From: Comamonas sp. B21-038
Lineage (GTDB): Bacteria > Pseudomonadota > Gammaproteobacteria > Burkholderiales > Burkholderiaceae_C
Length of the DNA: 64,000 nt
Assembly (NCBI RefSeq): GCF_022387135.1
Contig: NZ_CP092462.1
Coordinates: forward strand, 1,178,001-1,242,000
Reading direction: 5' to 3'
The notes beneath the pieces are model-generated. The model was not told the origin of the DNA. It made no database searches and saw only the letters and a program-made list of their open reading frames with translations. This document shows positions 8,694-15,718 of the stretch, one piece after another. Every line of letters begins with the position of its first letter. The stretch's first letter is position 1. Position numbers and translations under genes: made by a program.

Positions 8694-10841
8694 TCAGAAC
8701 GCGTAGCGGCCCTGGACATAGAAGGTGCGCGGCGCGCCCACCATGCGGCCGGGGTTGCCGTCGACATTGCGGGTGTAGTAGCGGTGGTCGGCGATGTTGT
8801 TCACGCCGACCATGATTTCGCTGCCCTTGTACTGCGGCACCTTCCAGCTGACCTGGGCGTTCCACAGCCGAAAGCCGGGGATGCGGCCCACATTGGCATT
8901 GGCCGATTCGGCCTCGGTGTTGGCCAGGTCCGCGTATTGCTTGCTCTGGTGCGTGGTCGACAGGTTGAAGCCCCAGGCATCGCGCTCATAGCGCACGCCG
9001 ACGGTGTCGGTATTGCGGGCGTAGAAAGGCACGTCCAGACCCGCGGTGGTGCCGGATTGCTGGATCGCCTTGGTATAGGTGTAGTTACCGTAGACGGTGG
9101 TGCCCGCCAGCGCGCCGGCCTTGTCAAAGCGGTATTCCAGTGCCAGCTCCAGCCCCTGGTGCTTGGTGGCGCCAATATTGGCAAAGGTGACCGGCACGAC
9201 GCCGGGCGTCTGCAGGATCTGGTTGTCAAAGCGCAGGTCAAACACCGTGGCCTCGGCGCGCCACTGCTTGTCTTGCCAGCGGGCACCCACCTCCTTGGTC
9301 TTGGCGACTTCGGGGCGCAGCGGGTTGGCGGCGGTTTGCGAGTTCAGCTGCAGGTTCTGCACCGGGCCGAACGAGGTGGTGTAGTTGGCAAACAGCGTGA
9401 GGGCGGGGTTGACGAGGTAAGAGACGCTGACCGAGGGCAGCCACTTGTTGTTGCGCGTGTCAAAGCTTTGCCCGGCACTGCGGTCATCGCGCTCGGATTG
9501 GATGTGCTCAAAGCGCACGCCGGGGGTAATACGCCAGGCGCCGATCGCGATGCGGTCATCGATATAACCGGCATGGGCATCGGTGGCATTGTCGAACGAG
9601 GTAGTGGCACCCATCACGCCGGTGGCAAGGTTCAGCAGGCTGCTGTTGTCGTCGCCGCGCTCGCGGATGTAGCGGTAGCCCACGGTCACGTCATGGCTGC
9701 TGCTGCCCAGCGCAAAGCGCTGGGTGTAGCGGGGCTCTATGCCCAGGGTCTGGTAGTTGCGCGGCTGGTAGTTGATCTGGGTCTGCGCGGCGTTGATCAG
9801 GCGGCTGGAGCGCGCGCTGTCGTTGTAGTACGCGCGGATCTCGAACTCTTGCGTGTCCGACAGGGTGTTGATATAGCCCAGGTCCAGGCCCTTGCGCTCG
9901 CCATCCCACATGTCGGTGGGGCGGGTGTTCTGGAAGGGGTTGGCGTTGTACTGGGCCACCGTCAGCCCGCCAGGCGTGTTGGAGCGCACATCGTAGTAAG
10001 ACAGCTTGCCGTAGACCTCGGAAGTACCCGAGAGCGCATAGCGGAACTTCAGCGCGACGTCGTTCAAACGCTCATCGCTGTCCTTGCGCCATTCGGAGCC
10101 CGTCATCCCCGAGTACAGCAGTGCCCAGCCCAGGCCGTTGTCCAGTTGAGAGCCCAGGAAGGTGCTGTAGAGCGTGTTGTTCTCTCCGCCCTTGCCAAAG
10201 CCGTTGTAGCGCAGGGTCACATCGCCGGTGATGTCCTTGCTGGTGGGGATGGCGCGGGTGTTGAAGTTGATGATGCCGCCCACGTTTTGCGGGCCGTAGC
10301 GCACCGCGCCGCCGCTGCGCACCACATCGATGGATTCGATATTGGCCAGACTCACCGGGGCAAACGACAGCTGGGGTTGGCCGTAAGGCGCCACGGCCAG
10401 CGGCACGCCATCGAGCAGCACGGTGGAGCGGGGCGAGTAGCGGCCGGTCAAACCGCGCACGCCGATATTGAGCGACACCGCGCTGCCTGCGGTGCCGGAG
10501 TTGTCGCTGCTTTGCACGCCGGGAATGCGGCGCATCACATCGCCAATGCTGGCGGCGCCGCTGTTCTCGATCACATCCTTGTCGACGATGGTGCGTGCCC
10601 CCGCAAAGGTCTTGAGCTGGTTCTGCAGACCGCTGCCCAGCAGATCGCCGGAGACCTGGATGGTTTCCAAGGTGCTTTCTGCGGCTGGCTCGTCATCGGC
10701 AGCCGCTGCAGCCGCAGCATCGGCCGTCTGGGCAAGCACGCTGGCAGCGGGTGCCAGGCTGATCAGGACGGCTGCGGTGATCTGGCTCAGGGCTGGACGG
10801 GGGCCCGATGGCTTGCGCGAGGTGCTGGGAAATGCGGACAT
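8694..10841 (-). CDS. FecA-like TonB-dependent receptor
   Basis: A 715-residue TonB-dependent receptor related to the ferric-dicitrate receptor FecA. It shares IESIDVVRSGGAVRYGPQNVGG in the plug (cf. FecA SIDVVRGGGAVRYGPQSVGG), TRAIP, LLYSGMTGSEWR, SNTPGGLTVAQYNA, RNYQTLGIEPRYTQ, and the C-terminal PRTFYVQGRYAF. A signal peptide precedes VLAQTADAA; the region after it is alanine-rich and short, so a long FecR-signalling domain is not obvious, and no fecI/fecR is nearby. It imports a ferric chelate, possibly ferric citrate (inference). The ATG at 10841 is chosen over a GTG at 10871. A Fur-box-like 19-mer lies about 90 bp upstream. Confidence 0.9.
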   Translation of the reverse strand: MSAFPSTSRKPSGPRPALSQITAAVLISLAPAASVLAQTADAAAAAAADDEPAAESTLETIQVSGDLLGSGLQNQLKTFAGARTIVDKDVIENSGAASIGDVMRRIPGVQSSDNSGTAGSAVSLNIGVRGLTGRYSPRSTVLLDGVPLAVAPYGQPQLSFAPVSLANIESIDVVRSGGAVRYGPQNVGGIINFNTRAIPTSKDITGDVTLRYNGFGKGGENNTLYSTFLGSQLDNGLGWALLYSGMTGSEWRKDSDERLNDVALKFRYALSGTSEVYGKLSYYDVRSNTPGGLTVAQYNANPFQNTRPTDMWDGERKGLDLGYINTLSDTQEFEIRAYYNDSARSSRLINAAQTQINYQPRNYQTLGIEPRYTQRFALGSSSHDVTVGYRYIRERGDDNSSLLNLATGVMGATTSFDNATDAHAGYIDDRIAIGAWRITPGVRFEHIQSERDDRSAGQSFDTRNNKWLPSVSVSYLVNPALTLFANYTTSFGPVQNLQLNSQTAANPLRPEVAKTKEVGARWQDKQWRAEATVFDLRFDNQILQTPGVVPVTFANIGATKHQGLELALEYRFDKAGALAGTTVYGNYTYTKAIQQSGTTAGLDVPFYARNTDTVGVRYERDAWGFNLSTTHQSKQYADLANTEAESANANVGRIPGFRLWNAQVSWKVPQYKGSEIMVGVNNIADHRYYTRNVDGNPGRMVGAPRTFYVQGRYAF

Positions 10842-10930
10842 GGTGAGGGCAGCGAACAACGAGGCGGGCACAGCACAACGGCGCCAGTCAGAGGCGCCGC
10901 AGCGAGGTTGGCCAGGGGATGGATGTTAGG

Positions 10931-10949
10931 AATGAGAACGAATTGTATT
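10931..10949. promoter_or_regulatory. Fur-box-like operator
   Basis: The 19-mer aatgagaacgaattgtatt resembles the Fur consensus of alternating GATAAT/ATTATC hexamers and betaproteobacterial boxes with AATGAGAA and ATT cores. It lies 90-108 bp before the FecA-like gene start, in a suitable place to repress it when iron is plentiful. Call based on eye matching only. Confidence 0.55.
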
Positions 10950-11510
10950 TAAAAGCGGGGCTTGTCCTACACGTCCGGCCCCGCTGGCGCCGAAAAAGCG
11001 GCGATCCCGTGTGAATACCTACTTGCGGCCTATGCCGGTATGTTGCTTTGGGGCAACTAAGCGGGGCATCTCCCTACTCGTAGCAGGGTGCCGGGCGGGG
11101 TGGACAACAGGACGTCATCCTTGCTTCGGCGCCATTCAGCTCTAGGATCTCATGGCTCTTGCAAATGCGTGTCCTTGTAGATCAAGGACATTTGCAGAAT
11201 CAGTGATAACGTTTGATCCAGCCATTCTCAGACTCTTGCAAAGGTCCTACAGGCCAATCCAAGCGTGCTCTGCGAACGGACTGGTGGAGGGCGGCTTGCG
11301 TAAAGATCCTACCCACTTGGCCGAGCTCGTCCCGATGGCGGCTTGCGACCCAAAGCGGTCATTGAGTTCAGGCTCCGAGTACAAATGATGCTCAAATAGG
11401 GGGAGATTTCGTGATTTTTCCCCTTAGCTGTCACATTTCTGTAATTTATTGAATAAAATCAACAAATTGCAAAAATACTGCGATCTTATTCCACATAAAA
11501 ACTCATTAGC
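10950..11510. other. gene-free stretch between iron block and HNH genes
   Basis: About 560 bases without a credible gene. The left half is GC-rich; the right ~120 bases are AT-rich and probably carry the promoter of the HNH gene at 11511. The decamer CTCTTGCAAA occurs at 11156-11165 and again at 11233-11242, and a strong inverted repeat lies at 11170-11190. Short open frames here lack ribosome sites and recognisable content. The composition change marks the left edge of a probable acquired segment. Confidence 0.5.
11161..11195. repeat. inverted repeat in intergenic region
   Basis: TGTCCTTG (11170-11177) and CAAGGACA (11183-11190) form a perfect 8-bp inverted repeat with a 5-nt spacer. Outer arms GCAAA (11161-11165) and TTTGC (11191-11195) extend it with a 4-nt bulge on the left. 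No T tract follows, so a protein-binding site or recombination relic is as likely as an RNA hairpin. Confidence 0.5.
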
Positions 11511-12503
11511 ATGGCAACTGAAGATAGATTCAAACAAGCTGTCATTGCAACCCTTGCGAGACGATCAGCCAATCAGTGCGCTAATCCAGACTGCGGCGCC
11601 CTTACCAGTGGGCCATCTGACGACCCACATGATTCAGTCAATGTAGGCGAAGCTGCCCATATCTACGGTGCTAATCCAGGCTCTGCTCGCTACGAGCCGA
11701 CGATGACCTCAGTTGACCGAAGTGCAATCACCAATGCAATCTGGCTTTGTGGGAACTGCCACAAGTTGATTGATGATGACCCGGGAAAATATCCTTCAGG
11801 TCTTTTATTTGAATGGCAACGTGCGCATGAGCAAGTTATTGCGGAGAAGGTCGGGAAAACATCTGCGCTGATTAGAAAAAAGTTTGAAGATCGCCACCTC
11901 GAAGAATTTGGTCGTCTTAGCTACCTATCCGAGCGTTTGATTCTCGAGAAGGGTGACCTTTGGGAGTATCGCCTAACAGCTGAGGTTTTAAGATTTGAGA
12001 TGGAGCCCGTGCTCCATCGCTGGAATGCTTTAAAAAAAGAGCTTTACACACTCCCTAGCACCAGAGTAACCAAAGAAGATTTCTTCTCTTGGATTGGGAT
12101 AAAGCTGAAAGAAATAAGAACTATTGCGCACTCCTTGGTTGAGATTATTAATAAGGAATTTTCTATTGCCTGGGGTGCTCCGGGTGTTCCCGGAAATGAT
12201 GCTGCAATAGTCGCAACGGCTCGGCTATACAGTGAAGTGTGCCAAAGTGCTCTGAGATGGGAAGAGTCCATAAGATTCGCATTTTTAGATCAAATATTTG
12301 AAGAGCTTCAAGACTTATTAGCAGGAACTGCAGGGCGATTTATTGATGAGGCAGCAAAGCTGCCTGCATTCTTTGCACAAACCCTTGGTGCCAATCCTGT
12401 AGACGGACGCTTTGAGCTGAGTCTCGTACTGGATTTATCAGAAGGATGGAACGATAAAGTTGATGCGGCACTTGAGCGAATTCGTATTCAGCTTTTCCAG
12501 TAA
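11511..12503 (+). CDS. HNH endonuclease-like protein with unknown C-terminal domain
   Basis: A 330-residue protein with an N-terminal HNH nuclease fold. Cys23 and Cys28 (CANPDC) form a zinc knuckle, His50 in EAAHIYG is the first catalytic His, and Asn75 in NAIWLCGNCHKLID is followed by Cys80/Cys83 and His84. The following YPSGLLFEWQRAHE is typical of HNH proteins in defence contexts. Residues ~110-330 are mostly helical with no recognised family. The gene is much richer in A+T than its neighbours, a sign of transfer. It probably cuts nucleic acid on an unknown cue; it may be a restriction or abortive-infection nuclease (inference). A second HNH-like gene follows after an attC-like hairpin. 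Confidence 0.78.
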   Translation: MATEDRFKQAVIATLARRSANQCANPDCGALTSGPSDDPHDSVNVGEAAHIYGANPGSARYEPTMTSVDRSAITNAIWLCGNCHKLIDDDPGKYPSGLLFEWQRAHEQVIAEKVGKTSALIRKKFEDRHLEEFGRLSYLSERLILEKGDLWEYRLTAEVLRFEMEPVLHRWNALKKELYTLPSTRVTKEDFFSWIGIKLKEIRTIAHSLVEIINKEFSIAWGAPGVPGNDAAIVATARLYSEVCQSALRWEESIRFAFLDQIFEELQDLLAGTAGRFIDEAAKLPAFFAQTLGANPVDGRFELSLVLDLSEGWNDKVDAALERIRIQLFQ

Positions 12504-12675
12504 AAAATCAGCCACTCTTGGCCGGTAGGCAGTCGCATCAGAACGCCCCACAAGAGACATTCATCCATCAACTCTATAGCGCGGTCTGTCATACCCCTTT
12601 AACTAGCCAGATTGATGTTTGAGCAGGCATCCAGATCAACCCGTTGCGGTCGGTCGCCACGTTCGATATATTTCG

Positions 12676-12738
12676 CACTAACATCTAAAAATTCGTTCAA
12701 AGCAGATGGCTCGCCGTAGCTTGAATCCAACGTTAGCT
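12676..12738. repeat. integron attC-like site
   Basis: 63-bp imperfect palindrome with attC layout. A CACTAAC core (12676-12682) opposes GTTAGCT (12732-12738). Inner arms TTCAA-A-GC (12696-12703) and GC-TTGAA (12719-12725) pair with one extrahelical base, and a ~15-nt variable loop lies between. The next gene starts 4 nt after the GTTAGCT core, as in gene cassettes. The R'' core matches the consensus RYYYAAC only partly, and no integrase gene is in view. Confidence 0.5.
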
Positions 12739-12741
12739 CCT

Positions 12742-13620
12742 ATGCCAGACTCCATTTATTGCCCTTATACAGATCAGGATGTCGAGCGTTCGCTAACGAA
12801 TAAGGAACACATTTTTCCTCTTTCACTAGGCGGATCAGACGACTTCTGCCTGCCGGTGTCCCGAGACTTTAACTCTCGTGCGGGGGCCAAGATTGATGGT
12901 GCGCTTGCAAACGACTTCTTGATTGCATTTCGCCGCCGTCACTTTGATGCGCGAGGGCACAGCAAGCGAGCGCCAAGTGTACGGAGTAAGTATGCCACCA
13001 TGGGCGAAGAAAAGCGGCCAGTCCAAATTGAGTTTCAAGGGGAAAACGGACTCCGTGTTTTTGATCCCATCGAGAACCGTATCCTAGGTCCAGAGGAGAC
13101 CGCTGGCCAACCGTTTATCAGTTCATTTCACTTGCAGCGCTTTAGTCGAATCAGGTTTGCCTCTAAAGTCGCGTTAGCAGCCGGATACCTCTTGTTCGGT
13201 GATTGGTTTCGTCACAATGTAAACCATGCTGAAGTACGCGCACTCATGCACTATAACGGCAACCCTGAAGAACAAGATTTTTCTGCCTTCAAACTCAAGG
13301 TTGTGGAGGAATTTCTCCTGCCAGAGGAAAAAGACTTACAGCAAGTTGCTGTGGAGGAGTTTCTGTGCGGAATGGTTGGTGGCTCTTGCATATACTTCGT
13401 GCCTGGCCCGGTCAACATCGGCGTGACCGTAGGCGTTTTAGGTCAGTTTGTAGCCACGCTGAATATTGAAGCAAATACAGATAACTTCCCTTTCGTTCAT
13501 CCTGTTGCGGATCAAAATGATCTCGGTCATGCAGTAGTGATTGAAAATAGGTTGGTCCAGAGAATGTCCTATCGCGCTCTCGCATACCGTGCGCACGGCG
13601 CTCTCAATCGCGAGAGGTAG
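12742..13620 (+). CDS. putative HNH-type nuclease, cassette-borne
   Basis: A 292-residue protein beginning IYCPYTDQDV at residue 5. The Cys-Pro start, the EHIFPLSLGG segment (Glu22-His23) and the following asparagine- and glycine-rich SRDFNSRAGAKIDGALAND resemble divergent HNH domains, in which an EHI.P motif supplies the first catalytic histidine. The rest (to residue 292) is not recognised. An earlier in-frame ATG at 12706 lies inside the attC-like hairpin, so the ATG at 12742, immediately after the core site, is preferred. Moderately low GC and the cassette position suggest acquisition by transfer. A defence or toxin role is possible but inferred only from the nuclease-like motif and the neighbouring HNH gene. 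Confidence 0.62.
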   Translation: MPDSIYCPYTDQDVERSLTNKEHIFPLSLGGSDDFCLPVSRDFNSRAGAKIDGALANDFLIAFRRRHFDARGHSKRAPSVRSKYATMGEEKRPVQIEFQGENGLRVFDPIENRILGPEETAGQPFISSFHLQRFSRIRFASKVALAAGYLLFGDWFRHNVNHAEVRALMHYNGNPEEQDFSAFKLKVVEEFLLPEEKDLQQVAVEEFLCGMVGGSCIYFVPGPVNIGVTVGVLGQFVATLNIEANTDNFPFVHPVADQNDLGHAVVIENRLVQRMSYRALAYRAHGALNRER

Positions 13621-13985
13621 CACTGCCTTGCCGTCCCCCCATTTTTCACTACACGCCTTCGCTCATTGGCTCCGAATGGGCAGGTGAAGGCAAGCCATGA
13701 ATGTCTGCTCCTGGCCGATAGCAGCCATCCCACCTTCAAATTGACCAAGCGAAACAGCAGCTCACTGCAAGCTCAGGGGTCGCGACAGGCTGAAAGTCGC
13801 TCCGGCACGCCCTCTGGGTGAGCTCAAAGCGCCCCAAGTTCAAACTTCAGTGAGAAAAATTCAAACCTCACGGAGAACCGACACGCACAAATAACCGACA
13901 ACAGGGTGAGCGTCGGTTCTCCATTCGCATGCAGCAAGAGGATTTGTAAGGTCAATGAGATGCTACGGCGGTGCAACGCACTGGC
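13621..13985. other. gene-free stretch right of the HNH genes
   Basis: About 365 bases without a supported gene. They contain two near-identical direct copies of TTCAAACYTCA (13839-13849 and 13860-13870) followed by an 11-bp inverted repeat (13872-13922). The stretch ends at the chlD stop codon, so the island probably joins the cobalamin operon here. Confidence 0.45.
13872..13922. repeat. perfect 11-bp inverted repeat
   Basis: GGAGAACCGAC (13872-13882) and GTCGGTTCTCC (13912-13922) are exact reverse complements, 29 nt apart. They could be ends of a degenerate mobile element or a hairpin acting as a transcription barrier. No transposase is visible nearby. Confidence 0.5.
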
Positions 13986-15718
13986 TCAGGCCGACACCCA
14001 ATCCGCGTGCCAGCGCGCTGCCAGGCGCTGGCTCAGCTGCAAGGGCAGGCCACCCTGGTCAAAACCGACGACGGTGATCTGCCCGGCACCGTGGGGGCGC
14101 TCGGGCACCTGGGCAAAGCGGCCATCGGTCAGCAGCCAGACGCAGGCATGCACGGGGCCTTGGCGGCGGGCGTGCTGCAGCAGGCGCTCCAGCAGGCTGA
14201 TGGCGCTGGCCAGCGGGCTGCCGCCGCCGCCGGCAATCGGGCGGATCCAGCCGTCGTTAAAGGCCTGCGCCTTGGCCCCTGCCTGGATCACATAGGCGCT
14301 GTCGCCGCTAAAGCCCAGCACGCAGAGCTTGTCGCGTTGGCGGTAGGCCTGCGCGGCAATGGCCTGCAGGTAGCCCTTAGCGCGGGCGAGCTGCTGGCCA
14401 CGCAGCATGGAGGCGGAGGTGTCGAGCAGCACGCAGTGCATCAGCTGCGCACCGGCCGGCTGCTTGCGGTAGCGCAGGTGCGGGCGCGCCAATGGCGCCT
14501 GGCCTTTGGCGGCCAGGCTGCGGGGCCAGTCGATGCGCTGGCTGGCCGTTGCCAGCAGGCGGCCGGCGCGCTGCGTGCTCTGCGCGCGCCCCAGCTTGGC
14601 CTTGCCGGCCAGGCTGAGGCGCGTCAGGCTTTTTTTGCGGTAAAGGGCCGCAGGGCCTTGACGGGCTCGATACCGGTGTGGCGCGGCGCGGCCATGCCGC
14701 CCCAGCCATCGGGCTGGCTGTGGTTGGCACTGCTGCTGGCGGCGTCCGTATTGCTGGCTGGTGCCTGGTTGGGCTGTTGCCGTTGCGGCTGCTGCTGCTG
14801 TTGGTCTTGTTGACCGTTGGGATCGTTGGCCTGGCCACTGGGCGATGGCGGCTGCGCCGCATCGGCACTGCGGCGGTGGGCCAGTGCCAACTCGGCCACG
14901 GCCTGCACATCGGCCAGGCTCACCTGGTCATGGCCCGCCAGCGCTGCCTGGGCGCGGGCGGCGCGCAGCATCACCAGGTCGGCACGTACGCCTTCGGCAC
15001 CGGATTGCTGGCACAGCTGCGCAACGGCATCAAACACGGCATCGGGCCAGACGACGCTGGCCAACTGCTGCCTTGCCGCCGCAATCTGCGCGCGCAGCCG
15101 GGCCTGTGCCTCCGCATGCTGGGCGCAGAACTGGGCCGGGTCGGCATCAAAGGCCATGCGGGTGCGCACGATGCGCTTGCGCGTGTCCACATCGGGCACA
15201 TTGGGCAGGCGCACAAACAGGCCAAAGCGGTCCAGCAGCTGCGGGCGCAGCTGGCCTTCTTCGGGGTTCATCGTGCCAATCAGCGCAATGCGCGCGGCAT
15301 GCTGGTGCGAGACGCCATCGCGCTCGATGCGGTTGGTGCCGCTGGCGCTGACATCGAGCAGCAAGTCCACCAGGCCATCGGGCAGCAGGTTGACCTCGTC
15401 CACATACAGAATGCCCTGGTGCGCCTGGGCCAGCAGGCCGGGGCGGAACTGCACGGCAGACGATTGCAAGGCGGCCTCCAGATCCAGCGCGCCTTGCAGT
15501 TGTTCTTCCGTGGTGCCCAGCGGCAGGTTGACAAAATGGCCGCTGGGCAGCAGCTCGGCGAGCGCGCGGGCGCTGGTGGATTTGGCGGTACCGCGCGGGC
15601 CTTCGACCAGTACGCCGCCCAGTTGCGGATCGACCGCCAGCAGCAGCAAGGCCTGCTGCAGTGCGGCCTGGCCTTCGATGGCGCTGAAGGGAAAATGCAG
15701 ATCGGTGGGGGCGCTCAT
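13986..15718 (-). CDS. chlD: ChlD-like cobalt chelatase subunit made by -1 frameshifting
   Basis: Translation that slips -1 on the A7 run (14636-14630) leaves the ChlI frame before its TGA and enters an open frame ending at 13986, giving a predicted 577-residue protein: AAA+ domain, Gln/Pro-rich linker, then a VWA domain. The VWA part has the MIDAS motif LLDTSASM and the conserved RIDWPRSL, HLRYRK, FSGDSAYV and LLTDGRFAQVPE segments. The downstream frame has no ATG at its head; its only candidate is a TTG at 14492 that would delete the conserved approach to the VWA domain. This supports joint translation from the cobN-coupled start. Programmed -1 frameshifting in chlD genes, producing both small and medium cobalt-chelatase subunits, is described for this family. 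Confidence 0.78.
14585..14636 (-). other. -1 programmed ribosomal frameshift signal
   Basis: Minus-strand order: slippery heptamer A AAA AAA (14636-14630) in the zero frame, the next codon GCC, then TGA. After a 6-nt spacer a hairpin follows: CGCGCCTCAGC (14623-14613) pairs with GCTGGGGCGCG (14595-14585) with one G-U pair. The stem is extended by an inner TGGCC/GGCCA after a one-base bulge on each side, closed by a 5-nt loop. Spacing and stem strength fit a classical bacterial -1 site. Confidence 0.8.
14624..15718 (-). CDS. ChlI/BchI-like AAA+ subunit of cobalt chelatase
   Basis: A 364-residue AAA+ ATPase of the magnesium/cobalt chelatase I-subunit family. Walker A is GPRGTAKST (about residues 40-48), Walker B is ILYVDEVNLL, and LIGTMNPEEGQLRPQLLDRFG is the sensor and arginine-finger region. 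The last ~70 residues are a Gln/Pro/Asn-rich linker typical of D subunits. With CobN it drives ATP-dependent insertion of cobalt into hydrogenobyrinate diamide in aerobic B12 synthesis. The ATG at 15718 overlaps the cobN stop (ATGA). The frame ends at TGA 14624-14626 right after a run of seven A, where a -1 shift would continue into the VWA domain. Read straight through, it gives the small subunit. Confidence 0.9.
   Translation of the reverse strand: MSAPTDLHFPFSAIEGQAALQQALLLLAVDPQLGGVLVEGPRGTAKSTSARALAELLPSGHFVNLPLGTTEEQLQGALDLEAALQSSAVQFRPGLLAQAHQGILYVDEVNLLPDGLVDLLLDVSASGTNRIERDGVSHQHAARIALIGTMNPEEGQLRPQLLDRFGLFVRLPNVPDVDTRKRIVRTRMAFDADPAQFCAQHAEAQARLRAQIAAARQQLASVVWPDAVFDAVAQLCQQSGAEGVRADLVMLRAARAQAALAGHDQVSLADVQAVAELALAHRRSADAAQPPSPSGQANDPNGQQDQQQQQPQRQQPNQAPASNTDAASSSANHSQPDGWGGMAAPRHTGIEPVKALRPFTAKKA

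Noticed and set aside
12706-12741. Upstream ATG for the second HNH gene
   Set aside because: It lies within the attC-like hairpin and has no ribosome site; the ATG after the core is better supported.
13986-14492. Independent VWA gene starting at TTG 14492
   Set aside because: It would delete the conserved RIDWPRSL region and lacks a ribosome site; the -1 frameshift explains the locus better.
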